NCBI GenBank assembly: GCA_958450365.1
Contig: CAUEEP010000743.1
Span: forward strand, 5,085,001 to 5,149,000
Direction of reading: 5' to 3'
DNA: 64,000 nt
Source: Mesorhabditis belari
Lineage: Eukaryota; Nematoda; Chromadorea; Rhabditida; Rhabditidae
The notes beneath the pieces were generated by a model, which saw only the letters and a list, made by a program, of their open reading frames with translations, had not been told where the DNA came from and made no database searches. Both the position numbers and the translations under genes were made by a program. Numbering within the stretch: the first letter of the stretch is position 1; each line of letters opens with the position of its first letter. Shown piece after piece: positions 12,901 through 22,907 of the stretch.

Positions 12901-15900
12901 ATCAACAGAATCAACACACACCTTTGAAATTTTCATTTAAAATTTTACTTTCTAAAAATTTACCAAATAATATCCCAGTTAGCTAACTTTTCAAGAGAGC
13001 TTCTTTTGTATCTTGTTCCACTGTTGTTTAGCATAGCTTTTGTCTCCGATCCTGAACTCAAAAGTCATATAGAAGGTGTCAATATTTATAGGGATCAGTA
13101 GATTGCTAGTAGAGCTCATTTTGTACAAGTTTAATGCTAAAAAGAAAGCATACTTATCAATACGTCCAATGTTAACAACTTTAAATTAGTTTTTTTCAGA
13201 ATTATTGCCTTTTGCGATGTTTTTTTGCCTAGAAACGCCGGTGGAAAGCGCGTAAAATTGAGTTTCTTGTTAAGCTTTCTCCAAAGAATCACAATTAAAA
13301 TGTGTTTCTAACATTTTTAATCTCTTGTAGATTTGAAAACTGTTAAATAGTGAAAACTTTCTCATTGTTAAACAAGAACAACTGAAAACTGACTCTTTTT
13401 GGTGAAATTTGATGATCGACTTCTGATAAATCGATTTTTTGAATATAAAATCTAGTAAACTGTAAAAATAAACTAGAAATCAAGTTTATTCCAACACCTA
13501 TACAATGCTTTCTTCATGATTTTTTCATAAACAATTTTGAGAACGCTAAACAAACATAAATCTTCTCTATAAATATTAGGTTGGCAAGTTATAAACGATC
13601 GTTTTTTGGTAATGTGTTTTCTGAAAAAACGGCTTATCCAATCAAAAAACGGTTTGCTTCATTCAAAAGCCCTACCCTTAATCTACAAAATGGCTTTTTT
13701 GAATTTTTGCAAAAATGTTTTATTTTCGAACTTTTTCAGGCATTTTAATGTAAGAGTTCAAAATCCTGGTTTCTAGCATTACCCGGTCTTCTATTCGAAG
13801 AATATGAAGGAAGAATATGAAGAATATGAATGAAATTAGCTCATGAATGCTAGAAACCAGGATTTTGAACTCTTACATTTTTGTCTGAAAAAGTTCGAAA
13901 ATAAAACATTTTTGCAAAAATTCAAAAAAGCCATTTTGTAGATTAAGGAGAGAGCTTTTGAATGAAGCAAACCGTTTTTTGATTGGATAAGCCGTTTTTT
14001 CAGAAAACACATTACCAAAAAACGATCGTTTATAACTTGCCAACCCAATAGCTCAAAAAGCTTAAAAGAGCTCAAAAAAATCCGAAATTTTAAACACTAG
14101 TACAACTTTCACCTGCATAAATCACCAATCCTTCAACGAAATCCGTGTTTTTAATCATACAACCACGAAGGAGTACATTGTTCTAAAGAAAATTCCAATT
14201 TTTTTGTTCATTTTTTATTGATTTACTTTTGAAAGTAAGGTATTTTCTCGAGCTAATGGTGGCTCTCCATCAGGCACTTCCAATCGTCCCTCAAATCGAT
14301 GCAAATCTTCAGTCGGCTCCTCAACTATCACCTAAAATAATCTTTCAATAAAAAGAAATCTTTTCTAATAGTCTAGCGTTTAAAAAACAAACTTTATAAT
14401 TGAAATTCTCAGGGCTAAACTCTAGAGGCACAGTGGGTGAATGATACTTTGCCATGGCTTGAATAGCGACTCGTTGCTTAAGATTTGTCTCTCCGTCTAA
14501 GTTTGATGTCTCCACATAACAGATTCCTAAATTTTGATAGATATTCCTTGTTTTTAAAACTCTTTTATTTAATGAAGTTAATATTTGATGAAGATTTCCT
14601 TTACCTGTCAGCTCCGAGCCAAACTGATATTTTAGTTACTATTGTTATTATTGAATGATTTGTTTATTCTTATGCAAATGTGTCCTCCCCTGTGCTTATC
14701 CCTTTTATTGCCGAGAAGGGGCGGTCCTTGGGATTGCTTAGGAGGACAAGCTGGGATTGCCTATGAGGACAAGTTGGGATTGCCTAGAAGGACAAGTTGG
14801 GATTGCTTAGGAGGACAAGTTGGAATTGCCTAGAAGGACAAGTGAGACTCTCATTTGGAGTCCCCCCTTCCCCTTACACTTATTTGTAATCTATTCGTCT
14901 TATTATACTACTGTAAATAAAGATACATATCTTCCGGGTCTATGCAACTGCAGTACAGGTCGGTCATTTCACAGGGACTCCCCTCTAATACGTTGGAGGA
15001 GTTGAGTTGGGTTGTCGGGGTGTTAGAGATGGCGGGATATCAAAAAGGGATCCACTCTCTTTAACTTAACCCAAATTCTAGTCCACATCCGTTTATACCT
15101 AGGAACGAATATACCTGAAGGATCGCTGCTCCGTAATAGGAGCATATCAGCAGGAATGATCTCATCGTGTGAAAGATGAACAAAATCCCCAACCAAAATA
15201 TGTTTCCAAAACATCTTTCGATATCTGAAAAAAGGAAAAACGGATTGATGAAATCTCTAATTGAAAACCTTTTTGTCATTAATGAAATTGGAGCACCTAA
15301 ATTTTTGCTTTTTTTTAATGGGTAATCGATGACGCTGATCACGAATTTGATGTTTTGAAAAGCTTTTCATTCACTTTTTCAATTCATTTTCCGAGTTATT
15401 GAACATTTTAAGTTCGAATTTTGCTCAAAACTTTGAAAATTTGAAGTTTAAGTTCACAATTTGCCTAAAAATTTGAAAATTTTAAGTTTTACTTTTAAGT
15501 ACACCCCATCTATATAAGCATTTTGAAAAAATTAGAAAAATTCGCTTACCGTAAATACTGTAATAGTACCCCACTCCCATAGTGACGGTGCCGAGTGTTG
15601 CATAGTCTAGCTTTGAACGAGTTTTTCTCGACACTGGTTTATGCTACAATGCGCGCTTAGGTATCAAAAGATAGCCCTGAATTTCAGCTATTTTTTGATA
15701 CCAAAGACGCATTTTTTGAAAGTACGGGCGCTTTGAAAAAAATGAAATACTAAAAACTACTTTTGCGACTACACGACTGTACGGGGGGATGGGGTACTAT
15801 TACAGTATTTACGGTATTTATCTTTCACAGGAACAACGATGCGTCATCGATTCAGCCAGAAAAAGGGAAAATCGAAATTTAGGTGCTTTATTTGAATGAA

Positions 15901-18000
15901 ACCTTTTCTCGCGCGAATCCCAGACACGACATGTTTGATGATTGATTTTTTGATCGGATTTGTAGCGACGATAATCCTAGGAATGTGTTTACTAGGCATG
16001 GACACTACAAACTACAAACGTAAACTATAAACGCTTCAAAATTGCTTCAAAGCTACCGTATTGACATGATCTATAACTTAAAAAATAGAGAATCTCAAGA
16101 GCTTTCGAATCGACTAAAGCACACTCAAAAAGATTAATGTTAAAGAAAGTTACAATGTTTTATAGTTACAGTCGATCGCTTTGACTACTAGCTCCTTTCG
16201 AGTCAAGACTACAAATCACTGTAACTTTCTTTAGCATTAATCTTTTTGAGTGTGTTTTAGTCGATTCGAAAGCTCTTGAGATTCTCTATTTTTTTGAGCT
16301 ATAGATCATATCGATCCGACAGATTTGAAGCAATTTAGAAGCGTTTGTAGTGTGACAGTTCGTCATTTTTGTAGCTTATAGTGTCTAGTGTCTAGTGCTT
16401 AGAACTTTCTACAACTTTTCTCACCTCAAGCGCATCTTTTATCGCCGTCACCGCTAGCACGAACACGATAGGAATTGGAGCTAACATTCTACCGTATAAA
16501 CCGATTTCCCAATTGAGAATCACAATGAACACAAAGTAGACGTTGGCGAGGCGATGGAACTATAAAAACTGTTATGTAACTAGCATTCTCTACAAGATTT
16601 ACTTTAATTATCATAGTTTTTCGTATTCATACTCTACCTACTCTACCTGATCTCAAAATCAGCTATCGTACTCTCCAGTGATAGACTAGTTAAATTGTTT
16701 GTAAACTGTTTGTAGACTGTTTGATGATTGTAAGCTTATAGTTATAGTTAGACTGATTGTAAGCTTATAGTTATAGTTAGACTGATTGTAAGCTTCAAAG
16801 CTTTTAGTTTTGTTATAATTTGTAGTCGAATCAATGATATTATGTGTTGTTTTTTGTTACAACATTTTGACATTTTGATGATTGTTTTTTAATATCAAAA
16901 TTCCATTTTAGAAGAATCGAAAATCTCCAATTTGAACGCATTCCACGAGGATTTACGAGCGAAAAGGGTTGCTCGACGAGAGGGAGATTAGGTGAAAATA
17001 AACAAACAAATTCTCAAAAAGATTCCCCCTGTCAAGAACTAGATACGCAAAGTGGTTTGAAATTTTTTTTTTGTTAAAAGTTTTCAATAACCATATTCGT
17101 ATTGTATTTTTGCAGCACCTGTTCAAAAAGATTTTTCGGAAAAAACGTGAGCGGGCTGTACTTGGTGGTGCAAATGCGATTCGTCGCGAATTTTGGATTC
17201 GATTGTTCATATCTGAAATGAGGAAAATGAAATGAGATCTTGAAATGATTGAAATGAGAATCTTGAAATGATTGAAATGAGATCTTGAAATGATTGAAAT
17301 GAGAATCTTGTTTTTTTTTAATTTTCTTTTTCTTCTTAACTTTTCGAGAGTAACAAAAAAAAGTTAGTGTAAATATTTTTGCACACCTTGGTGGCGCTTC
17401 TGGGAGATTGTTTGGATCAATCGTTCGAAACTCGATCGTTCTGGGTCCTCGATCGAAAATCCATCTGTAATTTCAAAGTCTCTTGATTTTTCAGATTTCG
17501 AAGTGAAATCTAAAATTTCTGAAATTCAACACCAGTACCTTGAAAATGGGATGAGTTGTTTAAGTGCCCGTCCGCTTGTTTCCGCTTTTTCTCTAATGAG
17601 GTGCGCTCCATTGGAAAGCACTGGTCTAAAAATCGAATTTTGTCCTTTGTCAACGTTTCAAAAACATTTTAAAGTCGTTTTTTTTTTGCTTTCTTAAATT
17701 CAATTCAATACAATCGACAAACATTTTCCCAACAATCACAACAAATATTTTATCTAGCGCCTTTATTTGCCAAATCGTTTTATTTGAAAGTTTTTTTTTC
17801 TCGTTGGTTTGAGCAACTAGAGAGAAGATTTACATAATTTTTTGATCGAATGAAACAAAAAGCAGTGACTATTAAATGATTTTCGAAATTTATTGCCTTT
17901 GATATTTATGATCAATTTGAAGCTAAACCAACCGTGTCGGCGGTCTCCATAAAGATGAAGTTCTCCTGTGATGGCCTTTATGTGAAGCGGCCGGAGTCAT
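6940..18000 (-). CDS. P4-ATPase phospholipid flippase, class V (ATP10-like)
   Basis: Complete gene of about 36 exons for an ATP-driven lipid flippase that moves phospholipids from the outer to the inner membrane leaflet. The start at 18000 (exon 18000-17933, [13 protein letters not shown]) splices in phase to exons giving [20 protein letters not shown] and then [19 protein letters not shown], a class V signature. In order along the protein: A-domain DGET (about 14.49 kb), phosphorylation motif DKTGTLT (about 12.39 kb), a variable insert rich in Glu and Lys (11.4-12.3 kb), [15 protein letters not shown] (11.1 kb), KGAD nucleotide-binding motif (10.8 kb), WVLTGDK (10.2 kb), [11 protein letters not shown] (9.57 kb) and [14 protein letters not shown] (9.46 kb). 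Membrane segments include [17 protein letters not shown] and [15 protein letters not shown]. The last exon is 7083-6940, ending RIEINNA and TGA. All catalytic motifs are intact and phases agree at the junctions I checked. Introns hold many inserted elements. Whether it corresponds to a particular C. elegans tat gene is not decided here. Confidence 0.93.
7232..7607. mobile_element. hAT-like foldback MITE, copy 1
   Basis: A near-perfect palindrome beginning GGGGGTGGGACAAATGC and ending with its complement, flanked on both sides by the 8-bp direct repeat GTGTTTGT. The 8-bp duplication is typical of hAT transposition. It sits in an intron of the P4-ATPase gene, between the exons ending TSMLNVA and starting [11 protein letters not shown]. 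Confidence 0.85.
8562..8641 (-). repeat. tRNA-like sequence in a P4-ATPase intron
   Basis: Minus strand: AGATAGCTCAGTGGTTAGAG (canonical A box) and CAAGGGTTCAATCCCCTCTC (T arm). The anticodon region is irregular and the acceptor arm does not pair fully. Closely similar ends occur at 30332-30417, so the two are copies of one family. Confidence 0.6.
8825..8886 (-). repeat. tRNA-like sequence, Ser/Leu-type head, copy 1
   Basis: Minus strand starts GGCGCAGCCGTGGCCGAGTGG and continues ACAGCGTTCGTTTCC, resembling the 5' half of a type II tRNA. A near copy lies at 8963-9032, within the same P4-ATPase intron. Confidence 0.55.
8963..9032 (-). repeat. tRNA-like sequence, Ser/Leu-type head, copy 2
   Basis: Minus strand CCACCCGTGGCCGAGTGGTA, then AAGTTCGCTCCCC as a T-loop-like end. 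It shares about 35 bases in the middle with the copy at 8825-8886, in direct orientation. Confidence 0.55.
10256..10350. repeat. Simple repeat, TTTGATATTTGAT type
   Basis: Alternating TTTGAT and ATTTGAT units in a short intron of the P4-ATPase gene, between the exon ending at the [12 protein letters not shown] side and the exon ending IEDRLQ. Confidence 0.9.
11948..12050 (-). repeat. tRNA-like sequence with internal duplication
   Basis: Minus strand contains CCCATGGCCGACTGGCTAAG (A-box-like), two copies of AAGAGC-TTGTATCCTAG, and two successive B-box-like segments, GGTTCAATCC, 18 bases apart. The double T arm shows local duplication and excludes a working tRNA. Located in a P4-ATPase intron. 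Confidence 0.55.
13579..14046. mobile_element. Mariner-type foldback element in a P4-ATPase intron
   Basis: Two inverted arms of about 200 bases (13579-13779 and 13846-14046) start with GGTTGGCAAGTTATAAACG, which resembles mariner terminal repeats. The loop carries CCCGGTCTTCTATTCGAAGAA, a fragment of the family seen at 33567 and 53317. No transposase remains. The host intron is about 1 kb. Confidence 0.75.
14675..15025. repeat. Tandem 23-bp repeat and possible solo LTR in a P4-ATPase intron
   Basis: Positions 14726-14846 hold about five copies of a unit near GGGATTGCCTAGAAGGACAAGTT. The following block, with GTAAATAAAG as a possible poly(A) signal and a GC-richer end at 14990-15025, resembles the end of an LTR, but I could not define matching TG...CA ends or a target duplication. 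Confidence 0.35.
15547..15816. mobile_element. MITE family A, copy 2
   Basis: Same terminal inverted repeat and interior as the copy at 2380, inverted relative to it, in an intron of the P4-ATPase gene. Confidence 0.85.
16012..16350. mobile_element. Foldback element in a P4-ATPase intron
   Basis: Inverted arms of about 140 bases: ACTACAAACG... to AGAAAGTTACA on the left and the imperfect complement ending AAGCGTTTGTAG on the right, with a spacer of about 45 bases. No coding content. Diverged more between arms than the other foldbacks here. Confidence 0.7.
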
Positions 18001-19544
18001 CTCGCATTCCGCGGTACTCGCATTGACTTTCGAAATTGCGTCGATTTGAAAGTGAACGATTCAGAGCTACAGGAGCACGAGAGAGACAGACAAAATTCTC
18101 TCGTAGATCTCCCCGTTCCACCTCTTGTCGATATTTCGGTCTCTACCCGTCCGCGTGCACTACCAGTCGATCGGCAAGAAAAAGAAGAGAAAAAAGCTCT
18201 CACAAGGGGAAGAGATCGCACACCCGGCGTTAATTTCTTGAACCTAGAAAAAGTTAATCAAGAAATGAAATTTGAAAAAAAAAGAGTACATAAATGCCTT
18301 TAAAAATGCGATGACGAATTTCGAAGCACAAAAAACGGTATTGAAAGGTGTGAATAGGGGAGAAGATGAGTGGGAATGGGCATCATTTCATCCGCAGAAA
18401 CAGGTCAATGTGGCGATGTTTAGAATAGAAGAAAGGGGAATAGAAGAAAAGGAGGGGAGAGGAGAAGGAGAAGAAGCCATAAATGGAAAGTAGAGAAATG
18501 GGAGGGGGAGAACACGCACTTTTCACTTTCACCCCTTTTCTCCATCGAACAATTCCACACAACCGCTCGATACATATAAGCTGCGGTCTTCTCAACTATC
18601 TCAACACTGGACGATCAAAGGCACCGCTTCTTCAACCCACCCTCGCTCCTTTCATTTTGATTGAAATTCTAACAGATGAGAGTAAATCAATAAACCCACA
18701 ATGTTCCTTTTTGTCACTGAAAATAGCTCAAAGTATTTACACTAAAAATAATAAATCAGAAAATATATGAAATTTTACTCAACGCCTGATAAGAGAAATG
18801 GATTAGTGGAAAAATTGAAATTGAAAACGAATTCTTTTGCTATTTTGTCTATGACGCCGATTTTTTTGAGCCTTTCTCGTCAAAACCATGAAAACTATGC
18901 GACGAAATTTGTAATTCACCTCTTAGCAACAAACGCGAGTGAAACAAAATGGGAATTTGACGAAAAAAAAGGGTAAAATAAAGAGACACAGAAATTGTAG
19001 TTGAGTGGAGTATTTTAGATTGAAAAAGTTTTCACGATTCTATCAGTGAAAGCATCGATTCATTCAATTTTTCATAATTCGATTCGATTGTATTCAGGCT
19101 TATGAATTGAAAGCTTTTAATGTAGTAGCTAAAGAAAACATATGGCCGATGGGAAAGATACGAAAAGGGAAAAGGGTTTCAGGCTAGTAAGATTGGATAG
19201 GAGAACAGTGTCGGGGACAGTGCTGCGCTCTGATGGGGGAGAGGGGGTTCGCTCCCCTTTCTCCACCCTCTTACCCTTTCCTCTTTTCCTTGTGCATGCA
19301 CATGCCTCTCTCTCTCACCATACCAACTCCGCCTCTCATTTTCTCATTTCTTTTCTACACACCTAGACAGAGGTACCTTTATTTACTATTTTTAAAAATT
19401 ATTCTGTTTTCACTCAAAAACCCATTGATTTGAGAGGGTTTTTGTCAAAAAAAAAACTTTTTGACTGAAACTATTTGCTTGAAAAAAAGATATTTAGGCT
19501 TTAAGCTGCACACTTTTTTCAAGTGGAAATATTTGGTATCTAGA

Positions 19545-19950
19545 GGGGGTGGGACAAATGCGACCTTTTTTTTGCGCACCTGGACATTTGCGCACCTTTT
19601 TTTGCTGGAAAAGGCCTTAGGAAAGGTCGTAGAGCTTCAAAAATGTTTTCATAGAAGGGAATCGTATGCGTAGATTCCGAATTTCGACAAATCAGACCTC
19701 GCTGACACGTCAAATTTGGGCTAAAAGGCAAAAACTGCAGAAAAGCGTTAAGTTGCGTAGTTTTTGCCTTTTAGCCCAAATTTGACGTGTCAGCGAGGTC
19801 TGATTTGTCGAAATTCGGAATCTACGCATACGATTCCCTTCTATGAAAACATTTTTGAAGCTCTACGACCTTTCCTAAGGCCTTTTCCAGCAAAAAAAAG
19901 GTGCGCAAATGTCCAGGTGCGCAAAAAAAAGTAGCATTTGTCCCACCCCC
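19545..19950. mobile_element. hAT-like foldback MITE, copy 2
   Basis: Palindromic, starting GGGGGTGGGACAAATGCGAC, flanked by the perfect 8-bp direct repeat TATCTAGA. Very similar to the copy at 7232-7607, so transposition was probably recent. Confidence 0.9.
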
Positions 19951-20170
19951 TATCTAGACAAAGTTGTTATTTAACGTCATTACAGACATTTTTGTACCGC
20001 AAAACATTTTCTTTGAGGATAATGGATAGCAAATATTTGACTGAAGTTGAAAGTGCTATCAAAGCTACTTATTAAAATAGGATTGAAATAAGAAAAGTGG
20101 AAAGGAATGGAAATTGAAAGGAAATTGAAATTCAAGAAGATTTTACGGGTTTGTTTGGAAGTTTCCAGTT

Positions 20171-20254
20171 TTTCATAAAGATTCCATTCGGATTTAGCTT
20201 CGGGGAATGGATAACCATTCCCCGAAGCTAAATCCGAATGGAATCTTTATGAAA
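20171..20254. repeat. Perfect hairpin with 40-bp arms
   Basis: Arms 20171-20210 and 20215-20254 are exact reverse complements with a 4-base loop. No copy elsewhere in the window and no terminal motif of the MITE families here. Confidence 0.9.
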
Positions 20255-20574
20255 ACTTATGAACTTCTAGATTGTTTTTATAGATTTACAAACTATGAAC
20301 AAAAGTAAAAGATCAATTGTTTTATTCAACTCACAATGACTCAAAGTTTCCACAATTGTTGAAGTAATTTCCTCACTTCCGACCCTTTCAGCTACTGTCT
20401 CCTCACCATTTCCCCCACCTGGCGGTCCCGTAGCGACAACCATGATCTCTCAATCATTTCTTCAATCATCGACACCACCTCTCATTTTTTACTTCTCTCA
20501 CCATTCAAATACTTGTAATCTAATCTTATTTTACTAATCAAAAGTCTTTTTAGTGATTAAAGCCTTCAACAAGA

Positions 20575-21531
20575 ATGTCTAGTCGAGCAACGGTGAGTGC
20601 TCGAAGCTTAGACATGATTGGCTTTGAAAAGAAATCTGTAAATTGTTATTTAGTCTCACGAGCTTACTTTCGAAGTGTGCTTGAAACAAAAGCACATCTT
20701 TTGCACATTGAAAGAGGACTGTACTGTGCTCGGGCTGAAGAAGCATGTTTCAAAGATTCTCAAGGTTGATTTTTTTTAAATCTAGGCGGTAAAAATTACA
20801 ATAACCTCGATAACCTTTAAACGTTTCAGATTCCCATTGCGGAGTTCATCTTGATGTCCCAAAGTGAGAACAATCAATGGGTGCATTTGGAAGATAAGAA
20901 AAAGCTTTACTCTTGCGGATTCACTCCAGCCAATGCAAAGGTAGGACGAAAAGGGACAACGAAAGCAAATATGAATCTAAACATACTTTCAAAGTGTTTC
21001 TCTAAGCTCTAGTTGAATCTCTTTTAATATTGTGGGAAAATTCAAACAAATGGAGCAGCTATGAAAGCTTCGATGCCCCGCTCCTTTTTCTGCGTAGATT
21101 TTTCGTAGCTGCCCCTTTTGTTTAAAATCCCCCACGAAACTAGAAGATATTCAGCTGAATGGGCAAGGGGGACACTTTGAAAGTACAGTCGAAATTCGAT
21201 ATCAAGAATCGCTTGGGACCGAAAACTTCGATATAACGAACCTAAAACTTGCCTCAAATTTTTTGCGTAGCTGCCCTGGACGGCAACTGATTGCATTTGG
21301 CTGGAGCAGCTACGCGGAAATTTTGGGCACGTTTTAGAATTTCAAATTCGTTGTATCGAAGTTCGATGGATAGCCCGAATCAAATCCTACAAAACTGAGC
21401 TTAACTCTCAGGTTCAATACCCAGCCACAATCGGAGTGGGACGAGTGGGCGACACAGTGCCCGACATCACCCCGCTCAGCAAGCCTCCACCTGTGCCCGA
21501 GAGCATGAGACATGATCATCAACAGGATTAA
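20575..21531 (+). CDS. Small unrecognised protein, three exons (82 aa)
   Basis: Exons 20575-20592 (MSSRAT), 20830-20940 (IPIAEFILMSQSENNQWVHL...) and 21412-21531 (VQYPATIGVGRVGDTVPD..., ending PESMRHDHQQD and TAA). Both introns are phase 0 with clean GTGAGT or GTAGGA donors and TTTCAG or TCTCAG acceptors, so I regard the model as good. The protein is soluble-looking, with a Pro-rich C-terminus (PLSKPPPVP), no signal peptide and no membrane segment. I do not recognise the family. The second intron (20941-21411) carries unrelated AT-rich sequence with a diverged inverted repeat around 21200-21340. Confidence 0.65.
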
Positions 21532-22907
21532 TCAATGCTCCACATTTGCTCTCTCTCTCTCTCTTTCGCTATTTCAAATACTGGTGCGCGTTCTTCGATT
21601 TTCTCTTTGAAAATTATGAGAACACAACAAAATTTCTTCCACTTTTAGGGGGAAACAAGTACTTTTGTGTGGTCAGATTTGTCGATTTTACCCTAAAGTT
21701 AGCGTGTTTTCAAGCTGGTCTTACTTTTTAACCCAAAATCAAACTTTAAATTCAATAATACAAACAGACTTTGCTTTGCACCAACTTTAGACAATTCTCC
21801 CCTCTTGTCACAATGGGTTTCTTTTTTCTTCGTCTACTTGCATACCTGTGTTTATCGAGTTTGTGTGATTGTTTTAAATCCTCAGTACTTACCCGCAGTT
21901 TTACATTTTGATAATTTGCCTATAACTTTTTTTATTGTAGCCAGTACAAAGGAAAGGCAATCTATTCTAGTTTTAAATTGATTTTGTAAAAACGAAACAT
22001 TCTAATAGTCGAGAGAATTTCTCAGTTTTTTCTAATTGCAGCGGAGCTTCACTTTTGAAATTTTTACTATCCGTTCTATCCATTTTCTCGAAGGAAATAT
22101 ATTTTGCGCCACAAAAATGTGCCTAATGATGTTAAATGACTAAATTTGTCTATATAGCACATATTTCGACCCGAAAAAAAGTGTGAAGCAAAATTTTCTT
22201 TTCTTAAGATGTACACTTTTTATGGCGGAAACTTGGGAGTGGGACAAATGCTACCTTTTTTGCGCACCCGGACATTTGCGCACCTTTTTTTCCGCACTTA
22301 GCCCATTAGCGCACCTTTTTTCGCGTTTTAAAAAAGCTCTAAAAGCTAATATTAACCAATTTCTATTCCAAAAGTTGTTTTTCTAGGTAATTTGAGGGTG
22401 TCGAATTCAAATTTTGACATAGCAGAGCGTGTGGAACCAATTTGAAAGACAAAGCGGCTAGGTCAAATTACAGAAAATTGTTGATTTTTCTCTTTGTATA
22501 ACTCCGTCCGTTCGCTTCGACAAGCTCTGATATGCCAAAATTTGAATTCGACACCCTAAAATTACCTAGGAAAACAACTTTTGGAATAGAAATTGGTTAA
22601 TATTAGCTTTTAGAGCTTTTTTAAAAAGGCGAAAAAAGGTGCGCTAATGTCCGGGTGCGCAAAAAAAAAGGTCGCATTTGTCCCACTCCTGGAAACTTGA
22701 CTAATCCCCAGACTCGGATTTTCCCTATTGTATCACCTGTGTAATGTGTGTAAAAACAATTTGCGATTTTTGAAATAAAGATTCATGGAAACTTTTAAAG
22801 ACAAAACTATCAGTAACATACATATAGAGCTGCCTTTTTTGTTGTAATTTTTATTTTCCGGCTTCTTGACATTGACTTTATTAATCTTTTAATTGTTCTT
22901 ATTTTAG
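21532..22907. other. Intergenic region before UTP25
   Basis: Contains the hAT-like MITE at 22236-22690. The rest is AT-rich with no recognised gene. The last bases, TTATTTTAG directly before the UTP25 ATG, look like a spliced-leader acceptor. Confidence 0.5.
22236..22690. mobile_element. hAT-like foldback MITE, copy 3 (diverged subfamily)
   Basis: Starts GGAGTGGGACAAATGCTACC and ends with the near complement, flanked by the perfect 8-bp direct repeat GGAAACTT. The outer 60 bases match the copies at 7232 and 19545, but the interior is different (GTCGAATTCAAATTTTG...), which marks a second subfamily using the same ends. Confidence 0.85.

Larger units (their letters stand above)
18001..20574. 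other. Region upstream of the P4-ATPase start
   Basis: Contains the hAT-like MITE at 19545-19950 and the perfect hairpin at 20171-20254. Two protein-like patches are noted but not called: plus strand 18046-18303 (SELQEHERDRQNSLVDLPVP...) with no supporting splice sites, and minus strand 20442-20336 (MVVATGPPGGGNGEETVAER... before a GTGAGT donor), whose phase does not fit the second P4-ATPase exon. Low-complexity purine tracts lie near 18420-18500. Confidence 0.4.

Noticed and set aside
13836..14075. 79-codon minus-strand frame with [10 protein letters not shown]
   Set aside because: Lies inside one arm of the mariner-type foldback; its mirror arm is not open, and no transposase motif is present.
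14642..14833. Frame with repeated LGGQ-like peptide
   Set aside because: It is the translation of the 23-bp tandem repeat in a P4-ATPase intron.
18036..18303. Plus-strand frames opposite the P4-ATPase start region
   Set aside because: Protein-like composition, but no ATG, no splice partners, and overlap with the likely promoter and 5' UTR of the P4-ATPase gene; left as a note only.
20336..20442. Minus-strand exon MVVATGPPGGGNGEETVAER as a first P4-ATPase exon
   Set aside because: Ends in phase 1, whereas the second P4-ATPase exon needs phase 2; the exon at 18000-17933 fits exactly.
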